The notes under the pieces: generated by a model
Told to the model about the DNA's origin: nothing
Seen by the model: only the letters and a program-made list of their open reading frames with translations
Database searches by the model: none
Assembly (NCBI GenBank): GCA_037013685.1
Contig: CM072884.1
Span: 2,914,001 to 2,978,000, forward strand
Direction: 5' to 3'
Length of the DNA stretch: 64,000 nt
DNA from: Acridotheres tristis
Taxonomy: Eukaryota > Chordata > Aves > Passeriformes > Sturnidae
Position numbers and translations under genes: made by a program
In this document: positions 26,001 to 39,682 of the stretch, one piece after another
Layout of the letters: each line of letters opens with the position of its first letter
Position numbering within the stretch: the stretch's first letter is position 1

Positions 26001-27006
26001 AAATGGTTCAGCAGTTCAGGACTACTCAACACTTTAAAACACACTTCCTGTAATGACAAGCAGCCTAAATGTTGTTTCTGTGTCCTAAATGTGTGGCTAT
26101 CACTTACATCAAGGTGTTTTTGGCATGAAAGGTTAAATAGGAAGATTGTTACAACATTAGGTAACCTTGCCACTGACTTTCTTTTGGAACTGAAAAATAG
26201 ATTTTACTCCAACTGCAGCAAAAGCTGCTCACCTCATTGATGGATGCATCCAGTCAACAGCTGGGGAATGATACAGTGAAGGACCATTCACATGATTTAG
26301 CTGATATATGAGCACTGCCCTGAAATTTATGGCTGACAGAGAAAGGACTGAGCAGGCTCTGAGACAGCCAGGATTTAAGTTCATGGTTTGTCTGTTGTTA
26401 TCACAGCAGGATGCTGCTAATGTCAGCCTGCCACTCATGTTCTGTAGCCTTGGTACTCGTGTATTTTGGAATATTTGGGCTTGGTCACATCCTGTGCCAT
26501 TGGAACTGCAGAGATCACGTGCCTTAAATATAGTCTTTATTTATTATGTAGGCTCAGTTTCTCCTCAGCAAGAGCTTCTCTTCAGATTCTTTAACTTAAT
26601 ATCCATTTATATTATTAGCAAATATGAAAAAAGTTTCTTATATAACATGTATCCAAGGTAAATATCCAAGGTTAAAATGGAATATTGCTGTGGTAAAGAA
26701 GGATGTATAATTTACCAATGAAAGAATTGTAGAGGAGCTTGAAGTTAAGCTGCCCATAAATCTCTTTGCCCCAAGACCCATTCTGTGGACTCCTTATTTA
26801 TTAAACAATCAGTATATATTCCAAGCTATGCTATTTGCACAACTCAGCAGATTTTCCTTTACCCTTTGCTAAGGTCACAAACTCAGTGAAACTGAACCTT
26901 CAGCAGACCCTGAGCAAGATCGTTGTTGGTGTTCATTCAACCTTAATTTAAGGCTGGATGTGATGATTACGAGCTGGTTTCATATCTGCTGCCAGGCAGC
27001 ATCCCC

Positions 27007-27032
27007 TGTGTGTGTGTGTGTGTGTGTGTGTG
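27007..27032. repeat. (TG)13 microsatellite
   Basis: Thirteen perfect TG repeats, flanked by CCCC and CAGGG. Confidence 0.97.
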
Positions 27033-30000
27033 CAGGGATCCAACCCTCCCTGTGCCACGATGATTTGAGCAAATTATACAGTAAAACACTTCCTGCAGGC
27101 ACTGTGTGCACAAACGAGGAGTGCAAAGCTTTTTTTAAACTTGCTAATGCACCCAGCAGCTAACTGTGAATAATGATTTGCCAGGCTGAACGTTGATATG
27201 CTCCTCACCTCCTGATGAAATGCTGGACGGGCTTTGCCAGCCAGGCAGTTGTCAATCAAATGGGGATGTGTCAGTCCCCTTGGCTCCTCACAACAGGCTG
27301 GTCCTCTGCTGCTGCTGAATTACCATCTCTGCTGGCTTTTTCTTACAGTTCTGCGTTTTCACAGAAGTATTTTCCCTCTTGAATTTTGTTTAGCTGCCCT
27401 TTCTTGCAGGTACTTTGCTCTTGCATCCTGAAGTGTTTGTATCCAAGCTATTGATTATTACCAGGGAGACCTCGACAGCATTCCAGCAGAAGCTGACAAG
27501 CAGATGATGGATTGTTCTCATTAAACACTGATACTCATATTTTAAACAGTGCCCCGAACTTTCAAGGATTCAAAGTAGGATTCAAAGTTAGAAGAGTGGA
27601 AGACTGGAAAGATTAAAGCTTTCCATGGCCCAGAACTAAGTAAGTCGTGAATTCTCCACCAATGTCTATGAGGGCTTTGGGGCTCCTTGCCTTTGACTTC
27701 TCTAGAAAGGGAAAGTCTGAGATCCTTTTATTGTTGTGTAAAGTCTGGTTTTTATATGTAACAACAGAGAAGCAACTTCCAGTCAGGTTTAAACTTGCAA
27801 GTTTCCTCCTGTTGTGAATTAAATTCTCTTATTAGCTGGGTTTTTAATCCCATATTGGAGTCCTAGCATAAATATATTCTAAATGATTAACAGTAATTTC
27901 TTTAGCAAGGGTCAGGATACTTAAATCATTAATTTTATAGAAGGGGAAAAAGTGGATCTAACCTTGAATGTAGTTTTACATGCAGCACTTAAACTAGAAC
28001 TCTGACTATGCATGACAGTGCCAGGAGCTGGATCATGCTTTTATCAATTATCCTAGTTACTACTGAAAAAAATGTCAGCATTACATCTGGCATCAGATTT
28101 TTCATTTTCTTTTCTAAGAACTGATAACCTAAGGGCTTTGAAAAGGCCTAATAATTTTAAATTTTTATTCTGCCATGGTAATCTGATACCACTTCTTGCA
28201 CTTTGTTGCTGCACTATTCCTGAGGCATTCTGCTAAACCACTGCAGCTGGCTTTTGGACAGAGTAAGTTTTAATGAATGTTTATTTTAGACACAATGCCA
28301 AAAGAGGAAAAGAAAAAAAGGCGATTTTGTCTCGGTCTTTGAAAGGAAATCCACTAACTGGGGCTTTTTTCCTTCCTGGTTTACTGCTGAATTTAGATCT
28401 TTGTCAGTCATTATGGAGCAGTCCTGTTTCATAAAGCAGCCACTCGGTGCCACTGGCTCGCCAAAGGGGCAAACGAGGCTCTGATGTGGAACAGGACAGT
28501 CTGTGAGCTCTGTGTGGCAGCAGCTCGGCGTTTGCAGGGACACATGCCAGGGTCCTGAAGAGAGAAGCTCCCTGCAAATCTGCCAAGGTGTGTGCTGCTT
28601 CAGTGGCCACCTGCACGCAGCTCAGATCAGCCTTGGGTGCCTGCAGAGCACCTGGTCAGGGTGGGGCCCTCAGTGCCTTCCATTGCTCATGGATTTTCAG
28701 GTGCAGTCACTGGCTGGAGTTTATAAACACATCCTGGTAACTCTGACTCATGGAGGCATTGACAGCTCCGTGTTTAGAGCCCAGGAAAATCTCAGCCTTT
28801 ATCCTCCTGAAAGATTTTTTCATCTGTGCACCATTACCTGCCAGGTAAGACTGTGACATCTCTCTTTGTTCCCCTGAGATCTGCTTTCCTCTTCAAAGAA
28901 CACGAGGGAAGGGGTTCTGGGGATGTGCTTTGAATGCCACACTTCATCAAGGCATCATGCTTTGATAATCTTTGTCCCAGCACCTTTTTTCAAGTGAGGG
29001 GTGATCAGGCTCCTGCCAGAGCCCCTGTTCATCACCAGGCATCCCTCAGCAGGCAGCCCAGCCGTGACACGGAGCAAATAACAGCTTGCCACCTCTTCAG
29101 AGGCAGAGTCACCTTGGAGGATCTGTGCCACCTTTATTTTTCTCCCTCAAAAAGGCTGTTTAGTGCATCTAAGCCTGCTATGTATTTCCTTTTTTTTTTT
29201 CCCCCTGAGTGACTAGCAAGATGCAATTTGGTTTTACTTACACTGCTGTCAAAAATGGAAATGGTTTGGATGCAAATTTTAACCTTAAATTGACTCGAAA
29301 CAAGAAGAAACTGTACAGAAGAGGATCAGCAAACACAGAGAAACAAACATAGTCTCTCTTTTTTTATAGATGACTGCCCTAGTATTATATGTGATCAAGT
29401 ATGTCATTTATTCAGACTTATAGATCAGTAATATATAATTTATTCACACTACCCATATATTAGTAAATGCTAACTTCCATTTATTTACTAAATTATTCCT
29501 TTCCACTTGTGATTTGCATCAAATTTTATCTGAGACTTTGACTTTAATCAGGAAGGCCTAAAGATAGAAATCTAAAATTGCAATTAAAGCTTGCAGTTTA
29601 ACAAGGGTCTGACATTTTTTGTAGGCATGATATTACTGGGGAAAAAAAATTAAGAAAAAGGAAAAAAGCCAGCAGCTTATTTTAAAACTGTTATTTTTAA
29701 TTAATGAGCTATCTTTCCATGGTCCAAATTATCCTGGATTATGGGACTGCTAGTTCTCACTCCTCATTTAGAGCCCTACCTTTTGAGGAAAACAGTTCTG
29801 CCTAATTCTCAATACCTCAGAAATTTCTCTACTTTAAATTACTCTCTGAACTGATTTACTTTAATGAACTGACATGGGGAAAATAAAACTCCACCTTCAA
29901 AGCAAGTCTGTCTGCCAAGATGATATGGCTGGGAAAACCTGGTTTTATCTCTTCAAACAGTTTAACTTACTCACATTAGAAACCTCTGCTTTACTGGTTC

Positions 30001-30553
30001 AAAAATCTGGTCAGCAAATACTACCTCAATTATTTTATTTAAATTCTAGAAAATGTAATGAGTAACAGATAGAGAAGCAAAGGTCTTATTAGTTTTTAAA
30101 TTATGCTGGTACATTTCTCTGATGTCAAAGAAATTATTTTGTTTAAATTAGATTCAATTGAAATATTAAACAAACATTATTATATAAATGTTAAATGTTT
30201 CCTTAACAAAGCTTTCCTCAGAAATAGATCCCACGTTGCATCTTCCACATTAATATTAAACCTTTGCATGTGCAGTGTCTCCCAAAATCTTCACCATTTT
30301 CAGCCCAGAGGCATCCACTTCGGGAGAATTTTGATTCTGAAGAATGATTGATCTTCTCCATAAGAAATTAATTTATTTAAAACAAAATGAAACAAACAAA
30401 CAGAAAAACAAACAAAACATCCCCAACAACAGACTACTACTCTGTTTCTCTGTTTAAATTTAATGCACATGGAGACCAAGGTACATAAACACCATGTGAG
30501 AGGTGCTGATGCTTTTATAAAAAATTTAGGTGAACATTAACACGGCCATAAAT

Positions 30554-30602
30554 ATGATAATAATGATGGTGATTATTATAGTAATAGTAATAATAATAAT
30601 AG
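30554..30602. repeat. (ATA/AAT)n AT-rich microsatellite
   Basis: Imperfect trinucleotide repeat (ATA, ATG, GTA, ATT) ending in TAATAATAATAAT. It is low in complexity and encodes artificial Ile/Val or Tyr/His runs on the two strands. Confidence 0.85.
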
Positions 30603-33600
30603 TTTCTGGGAATGGTTTGTGCTGTAGTCACTCTGCAGAGATCACTGCAATAAAACAAGGAGTTGTAGGAATTACTGAGCTCTTCATTATTATCGTTCCA
30701 ATGGCTCCCCAATGTGCACTTGGAAAAAACCCTCAAACACTGTGAGAAGTTAATGTGAGCACACTGCTACCTTTCCCCAAAGGTTAATAATTCATCTCTG
30801 CCCATATGAGGTACCAGAACGCCCTAATCTATGCTAAACTAAGGAATTTCACTTTAAATCTACTTTTCTTTCCAGAAAAGCCTCTTGGTAAAAGCACACT
30901 GGCTAAACTGCAGGCTACATTATTTTCCCAGCTCAGTCACTGTGGTGAGACAGGGCAGAAGGAAAAATCCTGGAGGAATTCCTCCAAAGGGAAAAATATT
31001 CCAAGTGAAAATGACAGAGAAGGAAAATTTACAAAAAGCCAACTTTCTTTGCCAGCACTGACCACACAACTTTGGCTCTTTGCAAGTTCAGGACCTTCCT
31101 GAGTTTTTCTGCAAGCTTAATTTAGCAGCTTCTTTTGTGGTTAAGGTGAAGTCAAAAGAGGTCACATTTAAGCTGAGGAAGCTCACTTGCAAAAATTCTG
31201 CTGCTTTTATGCAGTGACATCTTTTTTGGCAATTTAGTCTCATCATCCCCAAGGCCTGCAGGACACTGGACCATGAGTAAGATCGAAATAAATGGAATAA
31301 TTCAATATCCTCAGCCTTAAACATTCAAAGATCATGACTTGTCTCCCTCCCCAATGCTCTCTGCATAGCACAAATTAAGTTGGTTTTTTAAACCTGGTGA
31401 TTTTTTTTTCCCAGATAAATATGTGAATCCCTCTATTTCCTTTCACAGAAACGTATTTCAAAAATGTTCTCAGCTCATTGATCTGGAAACATTTTTTTTT
31501 AATTTATTAAAATATGCCAGTAGAGATCCTCACAAGCATATGAGCATTCCAGGAGGCAGAATAATTTTAACTCTGAGGCATTGCCACATCATTCCTGGAA
31601 TGACTTCTACGTATTCTCCACAATATCCTGAAATCCAAAGGATTTGCCTGGCTTTTATTTTCCCTTTGAAGCTGTAAATATCAGGTTAAATGATTCTTAT
31701 GCTGAATTCTGTGTGCCTTTCCCCATTCATGGGAATAGGGAAAAGCATCCATGCCTGGAGATGAGCAGGATTTTGGGGCACAGTCCCTTGGCTATTTGCT
31801 GCTCAGCCTTGGGATAGACTTTGCAAGAAAAAAAAAAGCTGCTTTTACCAAGAAGTTTATAAAAGCAGGAGGGAGATTTAACCAGCTAAGCTCAGAAGAA
31901 CATGATAACAACAGAGCAGCTGGTGGTTATTAAAGGATTTATGACAAGGTTATGTAGCATATTAAAGGTGTTCAGCACAAATTTCTGTTTCTTCCTCATC
32001 TCTTAGGTTTCTCCTAGCTCCAGCAGCAAGCAGGCAATAGGTAGAGTATTATATCCTTGCAAAGAAATCCCACAAACCAGAAAAAATATTCAGGATGAAC
32101 TAGGAAAAGAACAATCCAATTCTCTGTAAAAAACATTCCTTCTCCTATAATGAATATTGCACACAATTTTATCCGGCTCTTACTTGGTATACTTTGCTAC
32201 TAATAATTTCAGTTCTATCAAAAATTGAGGGTTTTCTTCTTTTTTTAAGGATCTGTGAGACTTAAAATGACCCAAAAATGTAGAGTTGGCACACTCAGAG
32301 TATGGGAATGACATATCTGCAATCTTCCTTTTGGTGTTGATATAGCCTGAAGTGCAGTCCCTTTTCTAATTAGGTGGTGTCACTTCATGTCACTCCTCAC
32401 AGCTGCACTCATTTTGCAGTATAATCAGAAATACACAAAAAATTGGGGAATCAGGGTCAATGAAATCTGTTTGGGTTCTGTTCTAAATGCAAAACTAAAG
32501 GAAATTTTCAATCTGCTGGGCAGAGCTCAGCAGAGCTGAAACTGAGCAATCCATAACCTCACTTCATTCCTAAAGAGTTTTGGTGGCTTGGAGGCTTCTG
32601 CTCCTTCCTCTCTGCAAGTCTCTTCTGAAGAACCAAACTATCCTTTTCTCCTCTCAGGAACTTTTCTATTGCTAGCAATTCGTATTCAAATGTTCTTGCT
32701 TTCCAAAGCTCATTTCTTTTCCCCTATCCTTAATTTTTGACTGAAGGCGTAGAGTTGTGATTCTTTAACTTTGGGATTTTGTGGCAAAGAGATGCTGGTT
32801 TGTACATCCCAAAAAAGAATCAAACCCAATGCTCTGAGAGGCTGGAAGTGCTAAGAAAAGAGTTCCTGATGGAACTTGGTGAGGTCCAAGCAGCTCCCAC
32901 TAAAATGTGTGTGTAGTAAGTGGGCTAATTACCTCTTATATACACAACTGTCCCATTTTAGCATTATTTGGAGCCCAGTGAACAAAAGCAGATGCATTGC
33001 ATGGAAAGCCTGGCTCTGGCAGGAGGATAAAGAGGATGGACTGATAGATCTCCACAACTTCACAAATCTAGGGTTCCCTGACTCTTGCTCAGTCAGTTCC
33101 ATTTGTTGCAGTGGAGTTGTTATGATATAGCAGTTTTTGTGCAAAATAAAATCTATAGATGTGTCTGTACTGCACAGCAGGCAGTATGGAGGAGGAATCA
33201 CCAGCAATATAAAATTGTTATTGAAAAAATAAAATTAAAAAAGCTACTAAATTTATGAAATTAGCAAAATATCTGCTGCCCAGCAGGTTAATACTGGAGA
33301 ACATAAAACCTTGCAGTTCTGCTGTTCAGTGTCACTAAGGCCTGGTATTACTCTTTGGAGAGAAATTACAGTTGCAAAAATGGATATGGTAAATAGGAAA
33401 CTAATTGCTGACCACCCATTTTCAGGAAGGAAAATTAGGTAAGTGTATAAACAACTGTGGTTTTAATACAGAATAAACTGCTATATAATATTTCTAATAT
33501 ACATATATATAAATTAATGTATAGTGCTTCAGCAAGGTTATTAGTATGGCAATTGTAGTACAGTAATCTAATGTACAATGGCTCTGTTCAGTCTCTGTTT

Positions 33601-36600
33601 TAATTTCCAGTGGAGAACTTTACTGGGAAAAAAGATACTGGTATTTTCTTTAAGCAGTGCACTATTTAGTCCTGTAGATTTGGAGATTTCTTCAATATTC
33701 TAGGCTACCTTTCTTCATTGCATATACAAGAATTCTGTTCGTTATGAGCATTGACAGAACAGCTGCATTTTGCTATTTCCACAGAAAGAAAAAGATAAAG
33801 AAATCAGTTTTGTCTCTAATTTTGGCTGAGAGGTGGTTTCTAGTCTTTTATTTTCATGGAACTCTTTTTTCAGACTGTGCTGGGTCTTCTGCTCCAGTGA
33901 GTTTAGTGGCTGATGCAGGGTAGATTTCCTGAGATTTTTGTTTGAAAGGCACCCAAAATGCTTGCATTTAAAAAAAAAATCAGATTATTCTGTTACAGTG
34001 ATCACTATCAGGCTTAGTCACATCACTTAGACCTAATGGTATTGTCTGAGCATAGCTCAGCTGAATTGCAGGTCATAAATTCTTACTGTGCCATACAACT
34101 TGTTTATTGATGCCTGTGTTTAAAAAAGTGATGGGAACAAATAACCCAGTAAACAACACCAAAAGGAAGGAAAAAATCTTTCCTCAGATTACCAACTTTG
34201 CTACTCTTTTTCTTATGAAATGTTTTTTTTTTGTTTTCCCATTTGTAAGTCAGGATAATGACTGAAATGTGCTTTCAATTTTTTAAAGTTGTTAAAAACA
34301 TAAACTTTAACTCGTGCATTCCTATCACATTTGACCTGACACAAGAATTCAAAATATTAAAGGATACATCTCAGTTGAGAGTGTAAGTTATTTGGATGTA
34401 ACAAACCATCTAATAACTTTTGCAGTGCTTGTAAGGTGAGAATGGCATCCAATTTGAGCAGCTGTTGGGAGAAAGGTGGCAAATTTTGTCTCACTGACAT
34501 GAAATGCTTTAGCACAAAGGAAAAACAGCACTAAAACTGCAAGAGAAAGAGATAAATTGAGAACTATAACAACAGAAAAAAAAGTGAATTTTCTCTCTAT
34601 TTACTGCAGGTGCTGTGTTTGACAACCCAGCTGCTGGAAGATGTTCTTTCTGAGGTAATCCTTTCCTAACCTTGATTAGGGAAGTGACACATCCTGCTCT
34701 GAATACATTTATTTAATTTTGTCTCTGTGTCAAGCACAGGCCAGATGCTTTTAATAGGAAACAATAGAGAAATAGAAAATGAGCCCACAGCTTTACACTC
34801 TTAAATCTGCTTCTATCAGGCTGCCCTGAGAAATGAAGAGTAGATGGAACTGCTGAGGAGTTTTAAGGATCAGTGCAGGCCTTTTGTCCCAATTCCTTTT
34901 AGCTGAGGTCATGGTCATGCATCCTGCCCCAGTGTCTGCTGACAAAGCAGCACCAGCCCTCTCTTAATGAGGAGCTTTGCCCCATTTCTTTCCTTTTGGT
35001 CACCACCCCAGCAGATCCAGCAGATTATGAGTGCTCTCTTCATGTTTAAATGCTTGACTGAAAAGCTCTTGCTAATATTGGCTAATTTTCACTCATCAGC
35101 CTAGAGGAGAAGGGGAAGAAAGGGAGGAAGGAAATTCCCCCTTGCTCCAGAACAGGAGGCTGTACTGACCCCCAGCAAGAGGCACTCCTAGAGCCCCATT
35201 TTATATGCAAATTATTCTAAATGACAAATATCAAAGTACTGCCTGCATGCAGCAGTCATCACTGGGTTTTCCTGGACTCTTCTCTTCCCTTCTGGTTTTA
35301 GGAATGGCTGGAAAGCTTTTGAAGATGGCACAGTCCCCCCTCCACTCCTCCCCCATTTTGGAGGTAAGTTGTAGGAGAAAATAAAGACCAAAAAGATGAA
35401 ATTACCAAAGTGGCCTAAAGAGATAAATATGGGTTTAAAAATGAAATTCCCAGGGTCACAGTTCAATATCTTAACCATTCCTTGTTGTTTTCCTCATGTA
35501 CAGATCCCTTTACTAGGCAACCTCTATGGAATAAAGAAATGTCATTTTCATTGGCATCAAAAACAAATGTCTAGCCCATGGCAACATAAATGACTTGATA
35601 AAAACTGTTCCCTGTGTCAGGGACAGAGTTACAGTAGGAAAGTGGATATTTCACCTCATAATTTGTAGCATTATTTTTGTTCACTCCAAATTTCCTTAGA
35701 CTCCTGTAAATTATGATTTCTCATGCACACTTTAAATAAACAAAGTACAGTAATTATTTTGAACTATTTATTTTACTCTGAAAAAAATCAGTTTACATCC
35801 ATTTTCAATATTTCCAGCTTTGCTCCACTTGTAACACCTGTTTCCTAGAGTTCTCACCATGTTTTTCCACCATGACAGAATGCCAGTACAATTTATGGAA
35901 TTAATCTGGAAACCTATTTGTCTTTATTTTGTTTCAATATTACAGTTTTGTGTTCTGTTAGTTCGTCAATATTACTTCATTTCTGAAAGTATGGGGAAAT
36001 ATTTTTAAAGTACTATAGATAATTGTTCTTTCAGTGTGTACTATACATTAACGTTTAATGGCAAGCACTGATTTTTATGACAGGAAACATTTCCAAAAGG
36101 TGCCTTTTTTACTTATCTTTATAACTTCTTGCAAAAGGCAACTGCAATGAAAATGAAATGCATATGTGAGACACAAAATTCAGCATAAATTTTTTTCTGA
36201 TCTTTTCTGGTCCACGGTAAGTGATTGAATTAATTTGCTTCCACAACATCATTTTGAACAATACTTTGGTATGAACAAAATTACCTTGTCTAAACATATG
36301 TGCCACCACGTTCAAAATGCTTTGAATGTTTACTCAATCTTGTACATCTTTATTTTACACTGCAATTTAAAAGATAGATCGTCCTTCTGCCTCACCCGAA
36401 CAGGGTATGTTTATTATCCAGAACTTTGCAAGTTCCAGTTGTTTTTCAGAGACATTTCAGTGACACTACTATAAAGAAAAAAGGGAATAAAGGACGTGTA
36501 CTCATTAACCAATAGTCATCTTACAAATGAAATTTCTGCCTTTTAGAGTTATGTGAAAAAATAAAATTCAAGACTGCAGAGGAAATGAAGAACTTCATCT

Positions 36601-39600
36601 TATTTTGGCAAACATATTACTGCATGCTCATATAAATGTTTTCATTATCATATAGTGTAACAAAGGAACCACTGGAGAAGTTTCCTGTGCTTACAGTTTC
36701 AGTCTGGCTTTTTCCTAACTTTAGAAGTTTCATAAAGCTTGAGCCATAAATTATAGAGAGCTGGCAAACGATTAAAGCATTTAAGATAATTATTGCTTGT
36801 GTATCATAGAATAGTCAGTAACAGCCAACATTAGTTTATTATCAAATATCATAAGTGGTTAATCCTTTGTACTTTTCCCATTCCTCCTTATAAACTGCTG
36901 ACATGTATTTCCTTATAAAGTCTATCAGCTGATAAGTAACAGACCAAATATTGACCAAATTTGTAACACAAATATTTTGTGTTCAAGTTTCATTTCTATG
37001 AAATCCGATTTCTTATTTATCATAAAGAAAGCATAATTGTCCACATAGTGGACAGTTACATATGCAATATATGTTTTTATTCCAGCAAGCATGACATGTT
37101 TTATTATAGGAAGTCAAACACACAGACTTTGTATCAAAAATTAATGAACCTTTCTGTTTTGTTTTCTCAGGAAGTTATTTTACCTTCAAGTGCATGGGAA
37201 CTTTGTGCATTTGCACAAAGTATAAGGAAGGAAGCAAAGAGAAAAAAATCTCGCTGTATGTGGGCAAAATTTCTTTCCTGTAGCAGAGCTGCTGGCATTC
37301 CTCTGCAGCCCTGAAAGGAGAAGAGATTGGAAATGCTGTCACTGAAGTGAGCAGATGGTGTCAATAATGACTGACACCCGCTGGAGCTGTACAAACACGG
37401 GCATCCTCATCTTCTCCTGGCAGGCAGCCTGCATTGTTATCCACACACACAAGCCACGAAGTGGGAAAGGACCAAGCTGGGTTAGACATGGCGTGCCCAA
37501 AACTGGTCCCTTCCTTTCAAACCCTTCTGTCGTGCCTTGTTTTACAGAAGTGAGGGGGAGAAGATGGAAAGGAGTGCTGCCACTGCTTTCAAAAATGACG
37601 TGACACAAAGGTAAGTGCACTGACTGGACACTTTGTCTGGCTCTTTGTAAATCTCTGAAGACTGCCACGCTCAAACCAGTCGTGTGCAAGTGGATAAGCA
37701 GAAATTATAAATTAGCATCACTGCTTCATGCTTCTAATCAGTGTCATGCTTCCAATAAACAGGAAGGTGCTTAAAACCCACTGATGTTACTTGACCCATT
37801 CTCTTTACAGCTCGTTTGCCTCATACTCTAAATGTCAGATTTCCATACAGAAATCAAGCAGCCTCTTTCCATGGAAACCTTTCAAGGCCATGCAACGAGT
37901 GAATCCATAGAAAGCACAGAAAGCTATTCCAGATGATGGTAATGTGGAGTTTAGTTCATGCATGCCACTGAAAAAAAATGCTATTTAGTAGTTATTGAAA
38001 TTGAACTTAAGCAACGCAGTCATTGGAAAGTAGTTTAGGAAGGGCATCTGCTGAGTGGAATTAATTTAAAAATGGATCCACTGAGGATGTTTTTAAATAT
38101 ATTTTCTCATATCCCCCTGATATCCTGACTGACACACAGGTTCTGACTGCTAAATAAAATTTCCTCCCCTGCCACAAGTTTATAGAAAAGCTGCATCCTA
38201 TTTTGATAAAATTAAGTTAATGATGACATGAAAACCTTGAAAAGACTAGAGTTCAGTGCACTGATTTCCATTATTAAGACACTTCTCTGTAACTATCATA
38301 TGCCTGGTTTCCCAGCCCCACAAGCAGCCTTGCTCTTTCAGAAAACTCACGTGTGTCAGCAGGCAGACTCACAGCTCAGCACAAGATTAGGACATCCTGA
38401 GGCAGAATTTAGGACAGTCCCTGTGTGTGTACATGCAGCTCCTGAAGCTGTGCTGCAGTCAGGGATGAAGCTGAGTTCAGATTTTTGTGCAGCAGTAACA
38501 CATAGGATATATCTTGACAGGACAATTGAAAATGCAGACAGGAATTTCTTTGCTCATACCTATTTTTGTACTGTTTAGTGCATTCTATTTAATAAGCACC
38601 CAGACCAAGGATCTATGGTTAAATTCTCCAGTATTCTTGGCTCTGTGGAAGTCTGAGAAACAGTGTAAAATTAAATACTATGAAATGGAACACAATACTT
38701 CAGTCCTGATTGTCATTTTGAAAAACCATAAATGACTTCATAACAGACCAATGGGATGTTTCAGACATTCAGATTCATTTACTTCCATGGTGAACAACTG
38801 AAGAAGAGCTGAATTTGACACTGAGGGTTTGTATTCATACACTTAAATAACTATTGTCTCTGTTTTGAGTAGGCACAGTGATGGTTTCTCCTGATTGCCA
38901 AAATAAATTGATTTCTATCAGAAAAAAAGCATTGCCTGAAGCAGTGCTCATTGCAAAATGCATTTCTATAAAAACCTGCAAAACTGTTCTCCTGTCTTTC
39001 CTTTCCTTTAACAATGGTATTATTACACTTCAGAATCACAATCTCTTACTGTTACTGGATTATAAACACTTTGTGCTATATTAATTATTTAATATTATTT
39101 ATTTTTATTTGACAGAACATAAGACAATTCTCAAAGCATAAAAGCTTTCAAGCTACTTGAATGATATGCTACTCTGGAAAATTTCCTTCATTAATAACCC
39201 AAATAACAAAAATGGTATTTGAGAATGATCAGTCTGTTTCCTTCTCTACCTACTGGTACCATGAATTAGGTTTTATATAGAAATAAATCTCCTTTTTATA
39301 GGAATTGAAGAATTAAATAGGGGAAATTATGGTAAGGAAATCAAGAATCAGAAAAAGAAAAAGTCTTGAGTAAGTTCTCATGGATACCCCTTAAATATTT
39401 AACTAAACATAAATTTGGGTTAGTAAACATTAGAAAATGTAAGGATATATTATGCAGATCTCATCAGTACTTCAACAGTCTTTGAGGAATAAGTAGAATT
39501 ATCATTTTCCAGTTAAAATAACACAGTAGACCAATGCAGTAATGACATAAAAGACCAAGGCAAATAAAAATTATTAAGGAGTTCCTAAATGTATATAATA

Positions 39601-39631
39601 TAATAGTATATATGGGTAACAAGGCCCTGCT

Positions 39632-39682
39632 CTAGATTAGATTAGATTAGATTAGATTAGATTAGATTAGATTAGATTAGAT
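39632..39682. repeat. (ATTAG)n pentanucleotide microsatellite
   Basis: About ten near-perfect ATTAG units. The pentamer is distinct from the TTAGGG telomere repeat, so this is an ordinary microsatellite and not an interstitial telomere. Confidence 0.97.

Larger units (their letters stand above)
20094..39631. other. Non-coding AT-rich DNA
   Basis: Nearly 20 kb without a recognisable gene or long repeat. The largest open frames (24930-25286, 26308-26661, 28503-28856, 38228-38578; about 117 codons each) have no family resemblance and are of a length expected by chance. Three exon-like islands with strong splice signals are at 34610-34654, 35302-35363 and 37548-37610. They may be non-coding RNA exons or coincidence. 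Confidence 0.5.

Noticed and set aside
39632..39682. ATTAG array as interstitial telomere
   Set aside because: The pentamer lacks the GGG of TTAGGG and shows no conversion to it at the edges.
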